Below, one piece after another: positions 8,919-19,489 of a stretch of 64,000 nt of DNA. Position numbers and translations under genes: made by a program. The notes beneath the pieces were generated by a model, which saw only the letters and a program-made list of their open reading frames with translations, made no database searches and had not been told where the DNA came from. This stretch comes from Prado023 sp963706875 (GTDB lineage Bacteria > Actinomycetota > Actinomycetes > S36-B12 > CAIYMF01), in NCBI GenBank assembly GCA_963706875.1, contig CAVPNW010000016.1:186001-250000 (forward strand). Reading direction: 5' to 3'. Position 1 is the stretch's first letter; every line of letters begins with the position of its first letter.

Positions 8919-8987
8919 GGCCCGCCGTTGACCGGGTCAGGTCCGCCAGGACCCCCCAGCGCTCGGCGACGGATCTCCTGCGCACGC

Positions 8988-11876
<2,889 letters not shown>

Positions 11877-11882
11877 GCGCCC

Positions 11883-11888
11883 ACGATA
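11883..11888 (-). promoter_or_regulatory. Leaderless-type -10 box of gcvP
   Basis: TATCGT, six bases, then GTG at 11876. It lies in the 41-bp gap after the resR-like gene. Confidence 0.6.
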
Positions 11889-11917
11889 GTCGTGACCGGC
11901 GAGGTCGGCCGGGAGGG

Positions 11918-12478
11918 TCAGCCAGTCTGGCGCTTGCGCCGACGCTCGGAGAGCTCGTCGTCGGTCACCGAGGCAACGCCGGTGCCGCGCTCGGCGGGCA
12001 GGGCGGACAACGTGCCCTCCACCTCGCGCCACACCTTGCCGACAGCGATCCCGAAGACCCCCTGGCCGCCGCGGACCAGGTCGATGACCTCGTCCTCACT
12101 CGTGCACTCGTAGACGCTGGCCCCGTCGCTCATCAGGGTCAGGGTGGCAAGGTCCTCGACGCCGCGGGAGCGCAGGTGCGTCACGGCGGTCCGGATGTTC
12201 TGCAGCGAGACCCCCGTGTCGAGCAGTCGCTTGACCACCTTGAGCACGAGGATGTCGCGGAAGCTGTAGAGGCGCTGCGTCCCCGACCCGGTGGCGGGGC
12301 GGATCGAGGGCTCCACCAGGCCGGTCCGCGCCCAGTAGTCCAGCTGCCGGTAGGTGATCTCCGCCGCGGCACACGCGACCGGTCCGCGGTAGCCCACGCC
12401 CTCAGGCAGCGTCGTCTCGGGGACGTCGAAGAGGGCGCCCTGCACCTCGTGCTGCTGTCCCGTGCCCTCAGCTGACAT
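11918..12478 (-). CDS. resR: MerR-family regulator, ResR/Rv1830 type
   Basis: 186 residues. The N-terminal winged-helix MerR domain spans about residues 30-105 (AAAEITYRQLDYWARTGLVEPSI, RLYSFRDILVLKVVKRLLDTG). An Arg-rich tail ends the protein and no metal-binding Cys cluster is present. Order and sequence match Rv1830 of M. tuberculosis (ResR/McdR), a regulator of growth and division genes. It has its own promoter (TTGACG-N17-TAGTTT at 12548-12576) and a palindrome further upstream. Orthology is inferred from synteny and sequence. Confidence 0.88.
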   Translation of the reverse strand: MSAEGTGQQHEVQGALFDVPETTLPEGVGYRGPVACAAAEITYRQLDYWARTGLVEPSIRPATGSGTQRLYSFRDILVLKVVKRLLDTGVSLQNIRTAVTHLRSRGVEDLATLTLMSDGASVYECTSEDEVIDLVRGGQGVFGIAVGKVWREVEGTLSALPAERGTGVASVTDDELSERRRKRQTG

Positions 12479-12547
12479 CTTCGCCTGGCCTTCGGTCGAT
12501 GTGGCGTCTTGCGTCGGCGTAGTTACACCGGCGGAATTCCTGCCCCG

Positions 12548-12576
12548 AAACTAGGCCCCGGAGCACCTCGCGTCAA
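12548..12576 (-). promoter_or_regulatory. Promoter of the resR-like gene
   Basis: Minus-strand TTGACG (12571-12576), a 17-bp spacer and TAGTTT (12548-12553). Transcription would start near 12541, giving a leader of about 60 nt. This is the clearest two-box promoter in the window. Confidence 0.7.
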
Positions 12577-12604
12577 CGTCGTCCGCTCCGACACGCCGAG
12601 GCAA

Positions 12605-12627
12605 ACTCTCAACCTCAGGTTGAGGGT
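12605..12627. promoter_or_regulatory. Palindrome upstream of resR, ACCTCAGGT core
   Basis: 23-bp near-perfect palindrome (10 of 11 pairs) centred on C12616, with core CTCAACCTCAGGTTGAG. It lies 30 bp upstream of the resR -35 box and just after the bifunctional nuclease stop. A related palindrome with the same ACCT-S-AGGT core precedes the FHA gene at 14436-14460. Likely a MerR-type operator. Confidence 0.55.
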
Positions 12628-12646
12628 CAGAGATTGCCGCTCATGG

Positions 12647-13117
12647 CTATTGGAAGTCCTGGGGCGTGATCGTGTCGAGGAACTCCCGGAACTGCTCGAC
12701 CTCGTCGACCTCCTCATCGGGATCAGGGGCCACGCCGGCCTCAGCCAGAACGTCGTCGGCGAGCAGGATCGGCACCCCCGCGCGCAGGGCCAGGGCGATG
12801 GCGTCCGAGGGCCTGGCGTCGACGGCCTGAGCCCCGACGACCAGCTCGGCGAAGAAGACGCCCTCGTCCAGCCTGGTGATGCGCACCGACTCAAGGGGGG
12901 TCCCGAGCTGGAGCAGCGTGGCGATGAACAGGTCGTGGGTCAGTGGCCGGGGTGCGGCTACGCCCTGCTGGGCCATGGCGATCGCGGCCGCCTCGTTGGG
13001 CCCGATCCAGATGGGCAGCAGCGCTCCCCCGGTGATCGGACGCACCAGCACGATCGGTGCATTGGACGGCATCTCGACCCGCACGCCCACGACTTCAACT
13101 GCCTGGTACCCATCCAC
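12647..13117 (-). CDS. Bifunctional nuclease family protein (DUF151)
   Basis: 156 residues, a DUF151/BFN domain over nearly the whole length: VRVEMPSNAPIVLVRPITGG, LPIWIGPNEAAAIAMAQQG, RPLTHDLFIATLLQLG, RPSDAIALALRAGVPI. Plant members have DNase/RNase activity; the bacterial role (Rv1829 type) is not settled. The acidic tail DPDEEVDEVEQFREFLDTI is typical of actinobacterial members. The GTG start at 13117 is supported by TAGTCT 6 nt upstream. It sits between two MerR genes, as in mycobacteria. Confidence 0.9.
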   Translation of the reverse strand: MDGYQAVEVVGVRVEMPSNAPIVLVRPITGGALLPIWIGPNEAAAIAMAQQGVAAPRPLTHDLFIATLLQLGTPLESVRITRLDEGVFFAELVVGAQAVDARPSDAIALALRAGVPILLADDVLAEAGVAPDPDEEVDEVEQFREFLDTITPQDFQ

Positions 13118-13123
13118 ATGGCC

Positions 13124-13129
13124 AGACTA
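13124..13129 (-). promoter_or_regulatory. Leaderless-type -10 box of bifunctional nuclease gene
   Basis: TAGTCT, six bases, then GTG at 13117. Confidence 0.6.
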
Positions 13130-13156
13130 GACCCGGTGGGCTGGACCCACCATCGC

Positions 13157-13894
13157 TCAGCGACCGAGCGTCCGGGGCAGCCCCGCCTTGACCAGCGCGA
13201 CGTGCAGCTGGATGGCCAGCGTGGCGATCGCGCGCGCCGCCTCCTCGGCCTTGGCTGCACTGTCCTCATGGCGCCCGTGGGCCATCGGCTTGACGACCTG
13301 CTCGACCAGCGCGAGCTCGCGATCGGCGGCGAGCCGGAATGGGCGCAGGTGCCGGGGGCCGTAGCCGAACTGGGCCATCTCCGAGGCGATGCGGGCGACC
13401 TGCAGGGAGGTGGCGTCGTAGTACGAGGTCCCCGGGGACTGGGCCACCAGGCCGAACGACTCCAGCTCGCGCAGCACCTCGTTGGTGATCCCGGACTCCT
13501 CGAGCAGCTCCTTGCGCGACAGCCGAAGCTCCTGGCTCTCAGCCTCGAGGTCCTCGGGTGACGGGTAGGAGTCCGTGGCCACGAGCGCGCGAGGTGCGGT
13601 GTCCGTCGCGCTCAGCGGCGCGGGCTGCAACCCCCGGTCGATCGCGTCGAGGTGCTCGCGGATCACCTTCAGCGGCAGGTAGTGGTCGCGCTGCATCCGA
13701 AGCACGTAGCGCAGGCGCTCGGCGTCGGCCCGGGTGAACTTCCGGTAGCCCGAGGGCGTCCGCTGCGGCTCGACAAGGTCCTCGGACTCGAGGTAGCGGA
13801 TCTTGGAGATGCTGACGTCCGGGAAGTCCGAGCGCAGCAGGTGCAGGACCTCGCCGATGCTCAGCAGGCCATCCGACGCCGCAGCCGTGCTCAC
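13157..13894 (-). CDS. ftsR: MerR-family regulator, FtsR/Rv1828 type
   Basis: 245 residues. The MerR winged-helix domain covers about residues 8-85 (LSIGEVLHLLRSDFPDVSISKIRYLESEDLVEPQR, GYRKFTRADAERLRYVLRMQ), followed by a linker and a helical C-terminal domain with a second helix-turn-helix-like stretch. Relatives are Rv1828 and FtsR of Corynebacterium glutamicum, which activates ftsZ. The GTG start overlaps the stop of the FHA gene by 4 bp (GTGA), so the two are cotranslated. Confidence 0.88.
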   Translation of the reverse strand: MSTAAASDGLLSIGEVLHLLRSDFPDVSISKIRYLESEDLVEPQRTPSGYRKFTRADAERLRYVLRMQRDHYLPLKVIREHLDAIDRGLQPAPLSATDTAPRALVATDSYPSPEDLEAESQELRLSRKELLEESGITNEVLRELESFGLVAQSPGTSYYDATSLQVARIASEMAQFGYGPRHLRPFRLAADRELALVEQVVKPMAHGRHEDSAAKAEEAARAIATLAIQLHVALVKAGLPRTLGR

Positions 13895-14385
13895 GACTGG
13901 CCACCCCCCACGAGGAACACGAACCTGTACTTGCCGATCTGGACCTCATCACCGCCGGCAAGGGCCGTCGCGTCGATCCGTTCCCGGTTGACGTAGGTGC
14001 CGTTGAGGCTGCCGACGTCGCGGCACTGCCAGCCCTGGGCATCGCGGACGAACTGCGCATGCCTGCGCGACACCGTGACGTCGTCGAGCACGACGTCGGC
14101 GTCATCGGAGCGCCCGACCGTGATCAGGTCGGCGTCCAGGACGAATGAGGTGCCCTCGCTGGGGCCGCGCCGGACGATCAACATGGCCGTGCCCGGGGCA
14201 ACCGACCCCACACTGCCGGTGCCGACCGCCCCCAGGGGGCCGGTCACCGAAACGGGCACGTCGAGGTTGCCCGTGCTCTGCACCTCAGCCTCGTTCCCGA
14301 GGTCGACCAGGGGTGCGCCGCAGTTGCTGCAGAACCGTGCCAGATCGGACATCTCCTGGCCGCACTGCTGGCATGAACGCCCCAC
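13891..14385 (-). CDS. Zinc-ribbon and FHA domain protein (GarA/OdhI locus)
   Basis: 164 residues. A zinc ribbon fills residues 5-24 (CQQCG...CSNCG), then a Gly/Val-rich linker, then an FHA domain over about residues 68-155 with GRSDDADVVLDDVTVSRRHAQF and SLNGTYVNRERI. FHA domains bind phosphothreonine. In mycobacteria and corynebacteria the gene at this place is garA/odhI, which inhibits 2-oxoglutarate dehydrogenase and carries an N-terminal ETTS phosphorylation motif. That motif is absent here and replaced by the zinc ribbon, so functional equivalence is uncertain. The GTG start has GGAG at suitable spacing. Confidence 0.87.
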   Translation of the reverse strand: MGRSCQQCGQEMSDLARFCSNCGAPLVDLGNEAEVQSTGNLDVPVSVTGPLGAVGTGSVGSVAPGTAMLIVRRGPSEGTSFVLDADLITVGRSDDADVVLDDVTVSRRHAQFVRDAQGWQCRDVGSLNGTYVNRERIDATALAGGDEVQIGKYRFVFLVGGGQS

Positions 14386-14435
14386 GTCGTCTCCGTCCTG
14401 ACCCTGGATCCTTGCCCGGAATCCCCCCCATGAGG

Positions 14436-14460
14436 GAACCTCTACCTGAGGTCTAGGTTC
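14436..14460. promoter_or_regulatory. Palindrome upstream of the FHA-ftsR operon
   Basis: 25-bp imperfect palindrome centred on G14448 (10 of 12 pairs match) with core ACCTGAGGT, about 50 bp before the FHA start. It shares the ACCT-S-AGGT core with the palindrome upstream of resR. Likely operator for one of the two MerR regulators. Confidence 0.55.
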
Positions 14461-14510
14461 ACCTCGGGGGCAAACCTATCGGACGCGCAGAGGGCTGGGT
14501 CAACCCCTGG

Positions 14511-14900
14511 CTAGGACAGACCGTCGGCGTACTGGGCCGCCGTGAGCAGCGACGACCACGCGGCGTCGGCGTCCTCGGCGGTCGCGCACTCGACATCGAC
14601 CATCCAGCCCTCGCCGTAGGGCTCGGCGTTGACCATCTCCGGGGAGTCCTCGAGGGCGCTGTTGACCTCGGCCACCGTTCCGTCGAGGGGCGCGTAGAGG
14701 TCACTCACGGACTTCGTCGACTCCACCTCACCACACGGCTGCCCGCCGGTGAGCACGCTTCCCACTGCCGGGAGGGCGACGTACACGACGTCGCCGAGGG
14801 CCTCGGTCGCGAACGAGGTGATCCCGAAGCGCAGGACCGTCGGGCTCTCCCGGCGGATCCACTCGTGCTCCTGGGTGTAGCGCAGGTCATCGGGGTACAT
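14511..14900 (-). CDS. gcvH: Glycine cleavage system H protein
   Basis: 129 residues, the lipoyl carrier of the glycine cleavage system. It shuttles the aminomethyl group between GcvP, GcvT and dihydrolipoamide dehydrogenase. The lipoylated lysine is in GEVESTKSVSDLYAPLDGTV (ESTKS, about residue 63), preceded by GDVVYVALPAVG. Length and motifs are standard. GGAGG lies 4 nt before the ATG at 14900. It follows the DUF881/Sbp genes by about 60 bp and is probably the last gene of that transcript. Confidence 0.96.
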   Translation of the reverse strand: MYPDDLRYTQEHEWIRRESPTVLRFGITSFATEALGDVVYVALPAVGSVLTGGQPCGEVESTKSVSDLYAPLDGTVAEVNSALEDSPEMVNAEPYGEGWMVDVECATAEDADAAWSSLLTAAQYADGLS

Positions 14901-14960
14901 CGGTCCTCCATCGGCTGCGATCTGACTGACGTGGGCGGACCGGCCGGGTCCTGCCAGGGC

Positions 14961-15749
14961 TCAGCCCTGGTCCACCGGCTCAGCGTACTCGGGGGTCGTC
15001 AGCGGCACGGTGGAGGTGATCTCGAGCACCTCCCGCTGCTCCATCTCGAACAGCGCCCCCGCAGTGCGCGCGGAGTCCGCCACACCGCCGGGGATCTCCA
15101 TCGCCGTGGCCAGGGTCTCCGGGTCGCCGATGGCCAGGATCGTGTAGGGAGAGGGGCGCAGGTCGCCGGAGACCAGGATCGCCGGGGTGCCGGGCTCGGG
15201 TGGGTTGGCGAACCAGGTGTTCACGACCACGCGCCTCTCGGCCACCTCGATGCTCTCGGCCCCCGCGTCACGAAGCTCCTGCACGGTGTCCAGGATCGCG
15301 GCCGCGTCAACCCCACCGTCCTGGTCGCGGATCACGATCCGCACCCCCGGGCCACGCACCTTCGTCGTGCCCGCGAGGACCTCGAGGGCCTCCTTGCGGT
15401 TGCGGGCCGCCTCCAGCGCCGCGGCATCGCTGCCCGAGGTCAGCGAGGAGACCTCTGCGGCCAGGCGGCGCTTCTCCTGCTCGAGGCGGTCGTTCTCGGC
15501 GTCCAGGCTGTCGAGGATCTGCACGAGCTCATCGGGTCGCGCGTTGGCCAGGGCCTCGTCACTGCCCTGGGCGATGGCACCGGCCACGACCATCCACCCG
15601 AGGACGGCGAACAGCGCCCCGCCGATCAGGCTCGCGGGTCCGCTCCAGCGCCACAGCGAGGTCTGGTGGAAGTCCCCGCCCGGCTCGTCCGGGTTCCCGG
15701 CTCCCGCCGTCACCGGGCCGACCGCGCCCGCGCCCTCGTCGCGCTCCAT
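14961..15749 (-). CDS. DUF881 family membrane protein (second copy)
   Basis: 262 residues. Hydrophilic N-terminus, one membrane segment at about residues 37-58 (LIGGALFAVLGWMVVAGAIAQG), a coiled-coil stretch LVQILDSLDAENDRLEQEKRRLAAEVSSL, then the DUF881 domain with VRGPGVRIVIRDQDGGVDAAAI and ESIEVAERRVVVNTWF. The fold is that of the YlxW/YlxX division-cluster proteins; function is unsettled. The ATG at 15749 has AAGG 7 nt upstream; an in-frame GTG at 15755 would overlap the sbp stop. It forms a unit with sbp and the other DUF881 gene. Confidence 0.86.
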   Translation of the reverse strand: MERDEGAGAVGPVTAGAGNPDEPGGDFHQTSLWRWSGPASLIGGALFAVLGWMVVAGAIAQGSDEALANARPDELVQILDSLDAENDRLEQEKRRLAAEVSSLTSGSDAAALEAARNRKEALEVLAGTTKVRGPGVRIVIRDQDGGVDAAAILDTVQELRDAGAESIEVAERRVVVNTWFANPPEPGTPAILVSGDLRPSPYTILAIGDPETLATAMEIPGGVADSARTAGALFEMEQREVLEITSTVPLTTPEYAEPVDQG

Positions 15750-15751
15750 GC

Positions 15752-16084
15752 TCACGCCTTCAGGATGTGCCGGCGGATCGCGGCGGCGTTGGAGAAGATG
15801 CGCATGGTCAGCACGACCACCACGCCGGTGGACATCTGGCTGCCGACACCCAGCAGGTCCCCGATCCACACGATCAACCCGGCGACGACCACGTTGCTCA
15901 GGAACGAGATCACGAACACGCGATCGCGGAACACCCCGTCGAGCAGGGCCCGGATGGCCCCGACGACAGCGTCCAGGGCGGCGATGACTGCGATCGGCAG
16001 GTACGGCTCGAGCCAGACGGGGACCGTGGGCTCAAGGATGAGGCCGGCCACCACCCCGATCACGAGCCCGATGAGTGCGATCAT
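15752..16084 (-). CDS. sbp: Small basic protein Sbp (DUF1290)
   Basis: 110-residue membrane protein with three hydrophobic helices (residues 2-18, 26-45, 57-78) and a conserved basic C-terminus (MRIFSNAAAIRRHILKA). It is the DUF1290/Sbp family that lies between two DUF881 genes in actinomycetes and near ftsZ/sigE clusters in Firmicutes; role unknown. The ATG at 16084 overlaps the stop of an 11-codon open frame that is a partial copy of the sbp start (see 16084-16116). Confidence 0.88.
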   Translation of the reverse strand: MIALIGLVIGVVAGLILEPTVPVWLEPYLPIAVIAALDAVVGAIRALLDGVFRDRVFVISFLSNVVVAGLIVWIGDLLGVGSQMSTGVVVVLTMRIFSNAAAIRRHILKA

Positions 16085-16131
16085 CAGCCCTCCCCCTCCC
16101 CTATGAGTGCACGCATCAGCCCTCCCCCTCC
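16067..16131 (-). repeat. Tandem duplication of the sbp ribosome site and start
   Basis: Two adjacent ~32-bp copies on the minus strand (about 16131-16099 and 16099-16067). Each reads GGAGGGGGAGGGCTGATG and continues as MRALIG in copy 1 and MIALIG in copy 2. Copy 1 makes an 11-codon frame at 16116-16084 (MRALIGEGEG then stop) whose ATG overlaps the upstream DUF881 stop and whose stop overlaps the sbp ATG. This creates a coupled mini-cistron. Confidence 0.75.
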
Positions 16132-16988
16132 TGTGCGCCGACGACCTCAGCGTCCGAGGGGAGCGGTGAGGTGGCCGAGCGCAGACTGATCCTGTCGACC
16201 GACGTCGTCTCCAAGCCTATGCCGAACTGCTGGGACACACTGGCCAGCTCCTGGGCATCCGGGGTCGCTGCGAACCCCTCAGCCAGGCCCGGCGGTCCGA
16301 TCGCCTCCACGCGGTACGGCGGCCGCAGGGGCCGGTAGTTCACAAGGATGGCACCCGCTGCCGAGCGGATCGCGGACTGCGCGGTCAGGCGTTGGCCGTT
16401 GACTGCGATCGCCTCGGCGCCCGCCGACCACAACCCGTTGACGGCCCGCTGGACGTCGCTGTCGAGCACCCGCTCGACTTCGCTCGCCTCCTCGTCGCCG
16501 GTGACCGCGGAATCCGTCAGCGTCACCACCGCCCCCGGTCCCTGGACGGCGGCGTAGCCGGTCACGAGCTCGAGCTCCTCGATCTGCGTGGCGAGCAGGG
16601 CTCCGGCCAACGTGGCACGCAGGTTGTCCTCGCGAGCCTGCGCGAGCTCCCCACGTGCGGCCGCCACCTCCTCGATGAGGGCCTCGTTCAGGTCTTCGGC
16701 GGCCACGATCCGGTCGATGAGGGCGGCGCGCTGCTCGTTGACAGCAGGGTCGTTCAGGACCCGCTCTGAGATGCCCAACGCGAGCACGAAACCGGCGAGG
16801 CCGAGGGCGAAGGCAGCGACGAGCACCCGTTGACGCCGCGATCCCGCCGGGCGCGCATCGGTCGAGTCGGCGTAGTCGCTTGCCACCGCGGCGCTGGCGA
16901 TCTGGTCGATCAGGTTCTGACGCTCACGGGCACTGGGACCCCGCCGGTCGGCCCCGGGCGGCGGGACCCCGGTCGTCGAGGTCGACAT
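16116..16988 (-). CDS. DUF881 family membrane protein (first copy)
   Basis: 290 residues. Cytoplasmic N-terminus of about 70 residues (with RQNLIDQIASAAVASDYA), a membrane helix near residues 75-95 (VLVAAFALGLAGFVLALGI), a coiled coil with NEALIEEVAAARGELAQARE, then the DUF881 domain with GPGAVVTLTDS and AEAIAVNGQRLTAQSAI. The ATG at 16988 overlaps the stop of the upstream fusion gene by one base (TGATG). This is the Rv1823-like member of the DUF881-Sbp-DUF881 trio. Confidence 0.86.
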   Translation of the reverse strand: MSTSTTGVPPPGADRRGPSARERQNLIDQIASAAVASDYADSTDARPAGSRRQRVLVAAFALGLAGFVLALGISERVLNDPAVNEQRAALIDRIVAAEDLNEALIEEVAAARGELAQAREDNLRATLAGALLATQIEELELVTGYAAVQGPGAVVTLTDSAVTGDEEASEVERVLDSDVQRAVNGLWSAGAEAIAVNGQRLTAQSAIRSAAGAILVNYRPLRPPYRVEAIGPPGLAEGFAATPDAQELASVSQQFGIGLETTSVDRISLRSATSPLPSDAEVVGAQEGEG

Positions 16989-19486
16989 CAGCCCGCCTCG
17001 GACTCGATGAGTTCGAACCACTCCCGCAGGAGGCTGTCGGCGCGCTCGTCGGTCGCGGCCTCTGCCCAGAGGCGGATGACCGCCTCCGACTGGTCGGGGA
17101 CGGCCAGGACCCAGCTTCCATCGGGCTCCTGGATCCGGACCCCCTCGGCTGTGTCGACCGCCCGGTCCCCCGCCGCCTCGACGAGGGTTCGCATGACCAG
17201 CCCCCGCCGGGCCCACGGAGTGGGCACCGCCGACCTGGTCAGGTGCACCTGCGGGATCCGCCGGTCGATCGCCGACAGGGTCAGCTTCGTGCGTGCGACC
17301 AGGCCCACCAGCCGGACGAACGCGGCCAGACCGTCGACGTTGGGGCCCATCTCGGGGACGATGAATCCGCCCTTGCCGTCGCCGGCGAGGACCAGGCCCG
17401 GGGTGGCGCGCGCCTGGGCGGACAGGGCGGCGGTCGAGGACCCCGTCCAGACCACGCCCACCGAGTGGTAGGCGGTCACCCCCTCGGCCACGCGCGTGGT
17501 GTGGGCGGGCAGCGCGACGACCCCGCTGCGCCGCTCGGCTGCCACCAGGTCAAGCATGACCAGCAGCGTGCGCCCGTGATCGAAGGCCCGGCCAGTCTCA
17601 TCCACCATCGACAGCCGCTCTCCGGTGGGATCAAGGCGCACGCCGAGGTCCGAGCGCGAGGACGAGACCAGCTCGGCCAGTCGCGCCATTGCCGCGTGGT
17701 AGGTCGGTCCGGTGGATGTCGGGTTCTCCTCATCGAGCCTGTTGTTGACCGTGAGCACGCTCACCGGCAACGAGGAGAGCAGGCGTGGCAGCACCAGGGC
17801 AGACGGCCCGGAACCCGCGTCGATGACCACCTTGAGGCCGGCTTCGGCCACCCCTGAGGTGTCGATGGCACCTGCCAGCTGCGCGGCGTACTCGTCGACC
17901 GAGCGATGCGGGGTGTGGATGTCACCGATCTCACCGGGGAAGGCCCGGCGGAAGTCCCTGCGGACGAGGATCCGCTCGAGCTTCTGCTGCTCGGCGACCG
18001 ACAGGTCCGAGCCGGTTGGGTCCAGGAGGAGGAGGTCGAGGCTCTCGGGCACGCCGAGGGTCGTGCGCAGGTAGACCCCGCCCTGGGCGGCGCGCGCGGT
18101 GTCGGTCCGCGCGACGGGCAGGGGCGTGATCCGAAGGTCGCGCACGTTCAGGCCGGCCGCCGTGAGCGACCCCGCGAGGGCGCGGTTCATGGCCCGTGCG
18201 GCACGGGAGTGGTCCCGGCCGACCGTCACCGTGGAGCCCTTGGGCAGCAGAGCGGCGTAGGCCGCCCCGAGGCGAACGACCATCTCGGGGGTGATGTCGA
18301 GGTTGACGATCCCACTCACACCCCGGGGCCCGAACAGCGAGCGGTGCGCCTGGGCCTCCCAGATCACGTTGTCGGCGAGCAGCGCACCGGCCTCGATCTC
18401 CTTGGCCGGGTACACGTGGACCCCAGCACTGACCTGGACCTCCTCGCCGAGCACGCACTGGTCGGCGATGACTGCGCCTGGGGCGATGCGCACGCGGGCG
18501 CGGACCTCGCACGATCGGCCGATGAGTGCCGAGGTGATCTCCGAGCCGGTGCCCACATAGACGCTGGTGTCCAGCACGGAGCCCACGACCCGCACACCTC
18601 GCCGGAGGACCACATTGCTGCCCAGCACCGTCCCGGGACCGACGACGCAGTCGGCCTCGACCCGGACGTTGGCTCCGATGAAGCACGGGGACTCCAGACG
18701 CGCGCTCTGATCGACCACGGCCCCCTCACCGAGCCACACCTGCGGCGCCACCTCGAAGCCGCCGACCGCGGCCTCCACGCGGCCGCTGAGGACATCGCCC
18801 TGGACGGACAGGTAGCTCCCGATCGTCCCGACGTCCTCCCAGTAGCGATCAGTCACATAGCCGTAGATCGCCTCCCCCGACGCCATCAGCTTCGGGAACA
18901 CGTCAGCCGACCAGTCCACCTTCTCGTCGGGCGGGACGAGGTCGAGGACCCCCGGGGCCATCACGTAGATGCCGGTGTTGACAGTGTCGGAGAAGACCTG
19001 GCCCCAGGTCGGCTTCTCGATGAACCGCTCGATGCGCCCATCCGCGGCGGTGATCACGTTCCCGAACTCGATCACGTTGGGCTTGCGGGCCAGGGCCACC
19101 GTCACCATCGCACCGGTGCGATGGTGGAACTCCACCAGGGCCGTGAGATCGATGTCGGTCAGCGCGTCGCCGGAGACCACCAGGAACGGCTCGCCGACCA
19201 GGCCCTGCTCGGCGTTCTTGACGCTGCCCGCCGTGCCCAGTGGCACGGACTCGGTCGCGTAGGAGAGGCGGACGCCGTACTCATCTCCGTCGCCGAAGTA
19301 CGAGCGGATGCTCGCGGCCAGGTACTGCACTGTCACGACCGCCTGCTCGATCCCGTGCCTGTTCAGAAGGCGCAGCAGGTGGCCCATGATCGGCTCGCCG
19401 ACGACCGGGAGCAGTGGCTTGGGCACGTTCGTGGTCAGTGGCCGCAGGCGGGTGCCCTCGCCGCCGGCCATCACGACGGCACGCAT
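16988..19486 (-). CDS. Nucleotidyltransferase / degenerate phosphomannomutase fusion
   Basis: 832 residues. Residues 1-235 form a sugar-nucleotidyltransferase domain (VVMAGGEGTRLRPLT, VSGDALTDIDL), usually annotated mannose-1-phosphate guanylyltransferase. Residues about 250-370 are a left-handed beta-helix of hexapeptide repeats, and residues about 380-832 have the phosphohexomutase fold. In that part the catalytic TASHNP serine loop is not recognisable (VYLRTTLGVPESLDLLLLD) and the metal loop DGDGDR reads LDPTGERLS. The mutase part is therefore probably inactive or regulatory. The product would feed GDP-mannose (or another NDP-sugar) to mannosylation. It starts 3 bp after the CDP-alcohol transferase gene. 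Confidence 0.85.
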   Translation of the reverse strand: MRAVVMAGGEGTRLRPLTTNVPKPLLPVVGEPIMGHLLRLLNRHGIEQAVVTVQYLAASIRSYFGDGDEYGVRLSYATESVPLGTAGSVKNAEQGLVGEPFLVVSGDALTDIDLTALVEFHHRTGAMVTVALARKPNVIEFGNVITAADGRIERFIEKPTWGQVFSDTVNTGIYVMAPGVLDLVPPDEKVDWSADVFPKLMASGEAIYGYVTDRYWEDVGTIGSYLSVQGDVLSGRVEAAVGGFEVAPQVWLGEGAVVDQSARLESPCFIGANVRVEADCVVGPGTVLGSNVVLRRGVRVVGSVLDTSVYVGTGSEITSALIGRSCEVRARVRIAPGAVIADQCVLGEEVQVSAGVHVYPAKEIEAGALLADNVIWEAQAHRSLFGPRGVSGIVNLDITPEMVVRLGAAYAALLPKGSTVTVGRDHSRAARAMNRALAGSLTAAGLNVRDLRITPLPVARTDTARAAQGGVYLRTTLGVPESLDLLLLDPTGSDLSVAEQQKLERILVRRDFRRAFPGEIGDIHTPHRSVDEYAAQLAGAIDTSGVAEAGLKVVIDAGSGPSALVLPRLLSSLPVSVLTVNNRLDEENPTSTGPTYHAAMARLAELVSSSRSDLGVRLDPTGERLSMVDETGRAFDHGRTLLVMLDLVAAERRSGVVALPAHTTRVAEGVTAYHSVGVVWTGSSTAALSAQARATPGLVLAGDGKGGFIVPEMGPNVDGLAAFVRLVGLVARTKLTLSAIDRRIPQVHLTRSAVPTPWARRGLVMRTLVEAAGDRAVDTAEGVRIQEPDGSWVLAVPDQSEAVIRLWAEAATDERADSLLREWFELIESEAG

Positions 19487-19489
19487 GCG

